A stretch of 50,693 nucleotides of DNA from Clostridia bacterium (GTDB lineage: Bacteria; Bacillota; Clostridia; Christensenellales; Borkfalkiaceae). Position 1 is the first letter of the stretch, and each line of letters begins with the position of its first letter. This document shows, piece after piece, positions 49,157-50,693 of the stretch. The stretch spans positions 1 through 50,693 of the forward strand of contig JAFQEV010000022.1 in NCBI GenBank assembly GCA_017398825.1. The letters run 5' to 3'. The notes beneath the pieces were generated by a model. The model searched no databases. It saw only the letters and a list, made by a program, of their open reading frames with translations, and was not told the origin of the DNA. Made by a program: the position numbers and the translations under genes.

Positions 49157-50338
49157 TTATTCTTGAGTTAAAGAATTGTACATGTTAGCCCAGTCGGTTT
49201 CAGCTTTTGCTATCGCCGATGCGCAAGCCGTTTCAAACTGAGTGCCAAATTCGGTTAACGCCGTTTGCTGTTTAACTGAAATTTCACTTGCGTAATCGGA
49301 CGCTTTAGCTCCCAACGTTTCTATCGTGGAAATAACCGTATCGAACGCCGATTTAATCGCTTGCTCTGCATTAGTTATTGCCGTGCTTGCGCTATTACCA
49401 GCGTTAACAAGCGCAGTTTCAGCGTTAACAAGCGCAGTTTCGAGATTGTTAAGCGCAGTAGTTTGAGCGTCACTCAAAGCAACGTTTAATTCGGAAAGTT
49501 CTTTCCTGTAATTTAAATACTCAACCTTCTTAGCACGCAAGTCGGCAAGTGCGAGCTGATAAGCGCCGTTCTCGTCGATAAGGGCAAATCTTGCCTCCAT
49601 AAGACCGTTAACTGCAAGCTCGTACGCGGACTCGGCTGCGGTAATTGCCGCTGCAACGATAGCGCCTGCGTTTTCCTTAATCGCATCGAGCTCAGCCTTT
49701 TGAATAACTGCCGATTTCATTGCGTAGTATGTGTTTTTAAGTTCTTGCGAGTAGTACTCAGCAGTTTCCTTTCTGCTCTTTTCAAGTTCCGCGATAAGCT
49801 GTTGATAATCAAGCGCTTTTATCTCGCTTTCATTAAGATACAAGCACACGTCAGCAACGATTTTTTCAAGCTCCGCCTCGGTGTACGCCTCTACCTTAGT
49901 CACGTCAATCGAGATGTTTAAAGTGGAAAGGTAATTCGTTACCTCGCCCTTTACGGAATCGTATAATTTTTGAGCGTTTTCGCTATCGCCGGTAATGGAA
50001 ATTTCAAGCCCTTCTTCACCGAGCGAGCCTTCAACTAAAAAGCCTGCCTCCTCGGTAACTTTTACGAAAAGTTCGGCAGCGTCCTTAGCGGTCATACCCT
50101 CAACGTTCACGAACGCCTCGGCGGAAATTACCAAATTGCCCTCCTCGTTAAGAGCGTTAACGGTTACAACTTTATCGTCCTTATCTAATATAAATTCTAC
50201 CTTGGGATTGAGCGAAAGATTCATTATCTTATTCTCTTCCACGTTCCCGCCGTCATCTTTACAAGCGGTGAGAGGTAAAACGGCAAAAGCCAACAGTAAC
50301 GACACTAAAATGCTAATAAATTTTGAGGTTTTTTTCAT
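49157..50338 (-). CDS. Lipoprotein with RsgI-like domain and long coiled-coil tail
   Basis: 393 residues. The signal peptide has lipobox LTAC. Residues ~38-160 resemble the middle domain of RsgI-type anti-sigma factors (MNLSLNPKVEFILDKDDKVV, then VNALNEEG and a helix EGMTAKDAAELFV). No membrane-crossing anti-sigma N-terminus is present, so this domain stands alone on the surface. The C-terminal ~200 residues are Ala/Glu-rich helices forming a long coiled coil, with a short tandem repeat of LVNAETA. Function is unknown; sensing or structural roles are possible. A perfect TTGACA/TATAAT promoter lies upstream. Confidence 0.72.
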   Translation of the reverse strand: MKKTSKFISILVSLLLAFAVLPLTACKDDGGNVEENKIMNLSLNPKVEFILDKDDKVVTVNALNEEGNLVISAEAFVNVEGMTAKDAAELFVKVTEEAGFLVEGSLGEEGLEISITGDSENAQKLYDSVKGEVTNYLSTLNISIDVTKVEAYTEAELEKIVADVCLYLNESEIKALDYQQLIAELEKSRKETAEYYSQELKNTYYAMKSAVIQKAELDAIKENAGAIVAAAITAAESAYELAVNGLMEARFALIDENGAYQLALADLRAKKVEYLNYRKELSELNVALSDAQTTALNNLETALVNAETALVNAGNSASTAITNAEQAIKSAFDTVISTIETLGAKASDYASEISVKQQTALTEFGTQFETACASAIAKAETDWANMYNSLTQE

Positions 50339-50366
50339 ATTACTTCTCCTTTAATTTGGTATTAAC

Positions 50367-50395
50367 ATTATAAAAGACAAAATATTAAATGTCAA
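50367..50395 (-). promoter_or_regulatory. Promoter of the RsgI-like lipoprotein gene
   Basis: On the minus strand, TTGACA (50395-50390), a 17-bp spacer and TATAAT (50372-50367): full consensus. Between here and 50505 I see only AT-rich sequence. Confidence 0.8.
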
Positions 50396-50512
50396 TGATT
50401 TTTGTTAAAATTTTGTGCACGTGTTTAAAAACATTAATATGCTAATTGCGTAAATTTTGCTCCTATAACCTTATACATAATGCGTTAATTTGTAAAAACT
50501 TTAAGCCGTTAG

Positions 50513-50558
50513 TTGTAAGCATAATAGGCTTATACAAAGCGATGTTTTAATCCGTTAG
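50513..50558 (+). repeat. Short 46-bp unit, variant 2
   Basis: TTGTAAGCATAATAGGCTTA followed by TACAAAGCGATGTTTTAATC and CGTTAG, matching 24700-24743 with small changes. Confidence 0.75.
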
Positions 50559-50671
50559 TTGCAAGTTAGACGAGGCACAAGATTTTTTAACGCTGAGTTA
50601 GACCTCTTTGGTCAACGAAGTGTTAAAAAGTCGCAGTAACAAAGTATAACGTAGCAAATAACGGATTAAAA
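50545..50671 (+). repeat. Large palindromic unit 7 (127 bp)
   Basis: The left border reads TTTTAATCCGTTAG, making it an even closer inverted copy of the right border ATAACGGATTAAAA. The tip is GACC-TCTTT-GGTC and the inner stem TTTTTAAC/GTTAAAAA. Closest to unit 5. The start of another short unit (ACGTTAGTTGCAAATA) is cut by the window edge at 50693. Confidence 0.8.
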
Positions 50672-50693
50672 TTTAAGACGTTAGTTGCAAATA

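Overview
The window looks like a chromosomal segment of a low-GC, Gram-positive, probably anaerobic bacterium of the Clostridia (Firmicutes/Bacillota). The grounds are: the yqfC-yqfD-phoH-pgpH-ybeY-era block typical of Firmicutes, a PyrR-attenuated pyr operon, a T-box leader, L27 with the Firmicutes-type cleavable N-terminus, frequent strong AGGAGG ribosome binding sites, and many short-signal lipoproteins. An uncultured gut lineage is likely, but I cannot place it more precisely from this sequence alone. No phage, insertion sequence, CRISPR array or plasmid gene was recognised.

Layout. 1-1680: edge of a repeat, a lipoprotein and tRNA-Leu(CAG). 1684-8158 (minus): yqfC-yqfD-phoH-pgpH-ybeY-era-trmB-esterase, tightly overlapping. 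8263-10280 (plus): galM-asnA. 10375-17103: a SLOG-like protein divergent from a small XRE regulator, an exonuclease, a lipoprotein, a patatin-like lipase and GTP-type PEP carboxykinase. 17353-24859: unknown proteins, rplU-rpmA, a DUF1846 protein, mrp-yqeY (yqeY with an early stop), a protein with repeated LF motifs, and a compact divergent pair of HTH genes resembling a cI/cro switch. 24860-34228: rhaB, ttcA, a small export protein, surface lipoproteins (LRR, M1-like peptidase), an M23 peptidase resembling SpoIIQ, a HAD phosphatase, a divergent dehydrogenase-fold protein and HU. 34297-38011 (minus): Phe-type T-box, sodium symporter, paaK and an ACT protein, plausibly a phenylacetate-to-phenylalanine salvage unit. 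38199-39458: a CvpA-like membrane protein. 39499-49051 (minus): pyrR-pyrC-carB-pyrK-pyrD-pyrF-pyrE, a 465 bp repeat cluster, then pyrB fused to a PyrI-type zinc domain. carA is absent. 49157-50338: a lipoprotein with an RsgI-like domain.

The most unusual content is a family of composite intergenic repeats at five loci (about 18.2, 24.6, 37.7, 40.6 and 50.5 kb) and perhaps at the left edge. Three parts recur. (1) Near-palindromic units of about 125-131 bp are bounded by TTTTAAGACGTTAG and ATAACGGATTAAAA, with a conserved GACC-N5-GGTC tip and stems that differ in sequence between copies but stay complementary. (2) Short direct units of about 44 bp end in the same left boundary. (3) At two loci there is an array of small hairpins joined by the constant linker GTTATGA. 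Units abut the stop codons of rhaB and pyrE and the rpmA terminator. I know of no named family matching this.

Other regulatory oddities are four genes whose -10 box lies 5-8 nt from the start codon (probable leaderless mRNAs), and three genes where a terminator-like hairpin and its T tract run straight into the start codon, so that the ribosome binding site lies in the hairpin.
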